NCBI GenBank assembly: GCA_003646585.1
Contig: QMLA01000037.1
Location: 1 to 7,794, forward strand
Length of the DNA stretch: 7,794 nt
Source of the DNA: Deltaproteobacteria bacterium
GTDB taxonomy: Bacteria; Desulfobacterota; B13-G15
Direction: 5' to 3'
Every line of letters starts with the position of its first letter. The first letter of the stretch is position 1. Below the pieces are notes generated by a model, which was given only the letters and a program-made list of their open reading frames with translations, ran no database searches and had not been told where the DNA came from. This document shows, piece after piece, positions 7,241-7,794 of this stretch. The translations under genes and the position numbers were made by a program.

Positions 7241-7260
7241 AATCGTGGGACCCTTGTCAA
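7224..7260 (-). promoter_or_regulatory. Sigma70-type promoter of the operon, possibly giving a leaderless mRNA
   Basis: On the minus strand, TTGACA (7260-7255, a perfect -35) is followed by an 18-nt spacer and TATACA (7236-7231, four of six -10 matches). The expected start site is about 7224-7225, only two or three bases before the ATG at 7222. There is no ribosome binding site between them. Either the first gene is read from a leaderless transcript, or the operon relies on another promoter further upstream; tandem TTGACA boxes lie about 30 bases upstream. Confidence 0.5.
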
Positions 7261-7288
7261 GGTTGGACATCTCTGAAAGCGTGTGCCC

Positions 7289-7302
7289 TGTCAAGTGTCA
7301 AG
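7289..7302 (-). repeat. Tandem TTGACA boxes (7-bp direct repeat)
   Basis: The 7-bp unit CTTGACA occurs twice in a row on the minus strand, giving TTGACA at 7301-7296 and 7294-7289. Together with the -35 box at 7260-7255 there are three identical hexamers within 47 bases. No good -10 box is seen 16-19 nt downstream of either copy, so they may be a vestige of an older promoter, a binding site or chance. Confidence 0.4.
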
Positions 7303-7307
7303 TCATC

Positions 7308-7794
7308 TCACCTCTTTCCTTCATAACCTCTGCTTAATCCTCTGAGGGAACCTTGAAGCATGCCTCTCAGGCCACCTCCTGACATTCGGGGCAACAACAT
7401 TTCAGGCCCACCAAACCTCGATACATCCCCAACCTCAAGGGCTATAACCACCGCCAGAATGAACCCAACCCGGGGATGCTCTGAAGGAGCTCCACCTCCT
7501 CCGATCTCCAAGACGCTCGATCTCCTCAAGCAGCATGAGGGTGATCCTCCTTGTCTCAGGTGGAAGCTCTGTGATCATCCGCTTCAGGATCTCCTTCCCC
7601 TTCCTCCCAAAGGGATCAGATACCTCGGAGACCACAAAACCGTACTTGACCAGGTTCGAAAGAACCCTCTGCTTGAGCCTGGTCCTTTGCTGAACCAGAA
7701 GCATCCTCGATCGGGGAAGCTCCCTCCTGTCCCTGATCTCACCTGAAGGGATCCATACCTCGGGCAAGGTGCCGGTCCTCTGAAGGATCCCCAA
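7308..7794 (-). pseudogene. IS110-family transposase remnant (C-terminal half, frameshifted), cut by window edge
   Basis: The reading frame entering from 7794 shows the middle region of an IS110-type (DEDD) transposase: [36 protein letters not shown] and [19 protein letters not shown]. Near position 7465-7473 the frame is lost. The next motif, [21 protein letters not shown] (family form PGVGxxxAxxxxxEIGDxxRF, the transposase_20 region), continues in another frame; restoring one base gives PGVGFILA. About 15-20 residues usually found between these motifs are missing. After GGPE the conserved ASYAGL segment is also missing, leaving MLLPRMSGG, and the C-terminus ends early at 7308. The N-terminal catalytic DEDD part would be beyond the window. 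The copy is therefore dead. It lies upstream of the operon in the same orientation, with its end only about 85 bases from the regulator start. No inverted repeats or target duplication are seen. Confidence 0.85.

Noticed and set aside
7252..7262. Palindrome CCTTGTCAAGG as a second operator
   Set aside because: The arms are only 5 bp around one base and the match is explained by the -35 hexamer it contains; it is not similar to the 18-bp palindrome at 7223-7240.
113..7360. A 13-bp inverted match (cttcaaggttccc at 113-125 and its complement at 7348-7360) that could look like element ends flanking the cluster
   Set aside because: A match of this length is expected about once by chance in a window this size, one copy lies inside sat and the other inside the transposase remnant, and no target duplication accompanies them.

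Overview
The window shows one compact co-directional gene cluster, entirely on the minus strand, entered from the right-hand side (high coordinates) by a decayed IS110-type insertion sequence. In transcription order it reads: IS110 transposase remnant (7794 to 7308), a short promoter/operator region (about 7303 to 7223), then a GntR/FadR-type regulator, a TRAP substrate-binding protein (DctP), a fused TRAP permease (DctQ-DctM), a six-bladed beta-propeller protein related to arylsulfotransferase/NHL proteins, a CysD-like PP-loop protein of the PAPS reductase family, a homo-oligomeric-type ATP sulfurylase (Sat), and the first 23 codons of what looks like a TauE/SafE (TSUP) anion exporter that runs off the left edge.

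The spacing argues for one operon. The regulator and dctP overlap by ATGA. The later gaps are 9, 7 (or 10), 29, 18 and 37 nt, and nearly every gene has a strong purine-rich ribosome binding site. There is no gene-free stretch above 300 bases. The only promoter-like element I can support lies directly in front of the regulator: a TTGACA box, an 18-nt spacer and TATACA. A perfect 8+2+8 palindrome covers the -10 box and abuts the start codon, so autoregulation by the GntR protein is likely. The transcript may be leaderless.

A working model, which is inference: a periplasmic DctP protein captures an anionic, probably sulfur-containing, organic compound, the DctQM permease imports it, and the propeller, PP-loop protein and Sat handle sulfate/APS or a sulfo-group inside the cell. 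The TSUP protein would export sulfite, sulfate or an organosulfonate. The TRAP protein lacks the arginine that usually clamps the substrate carboxylate, so the ligand may be atypical. No APS reductase (AprAB), APS kinase or dissimilatory sulfite reductase is present in the window, so the fate of APS cannot be read here.

The organism is a bacterium, because of the strong Shine-Dalgarno sites, sigma70-like boxes, TRAP system and IS110. The Sat is of the type found in sulfate reducers and other anaerobic sulfur metabolisers, and AGG arginine codons are frequent. A (possibly thermophilic) anaerobe of the Desulfobacterota or Firmicutes kind is plausible, but the phylum cannot be fixed from this sequence. 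Base composition is uneven: sampled lines of sat run about 60-65% GC, while lines of the permease gene run about 28-40%.
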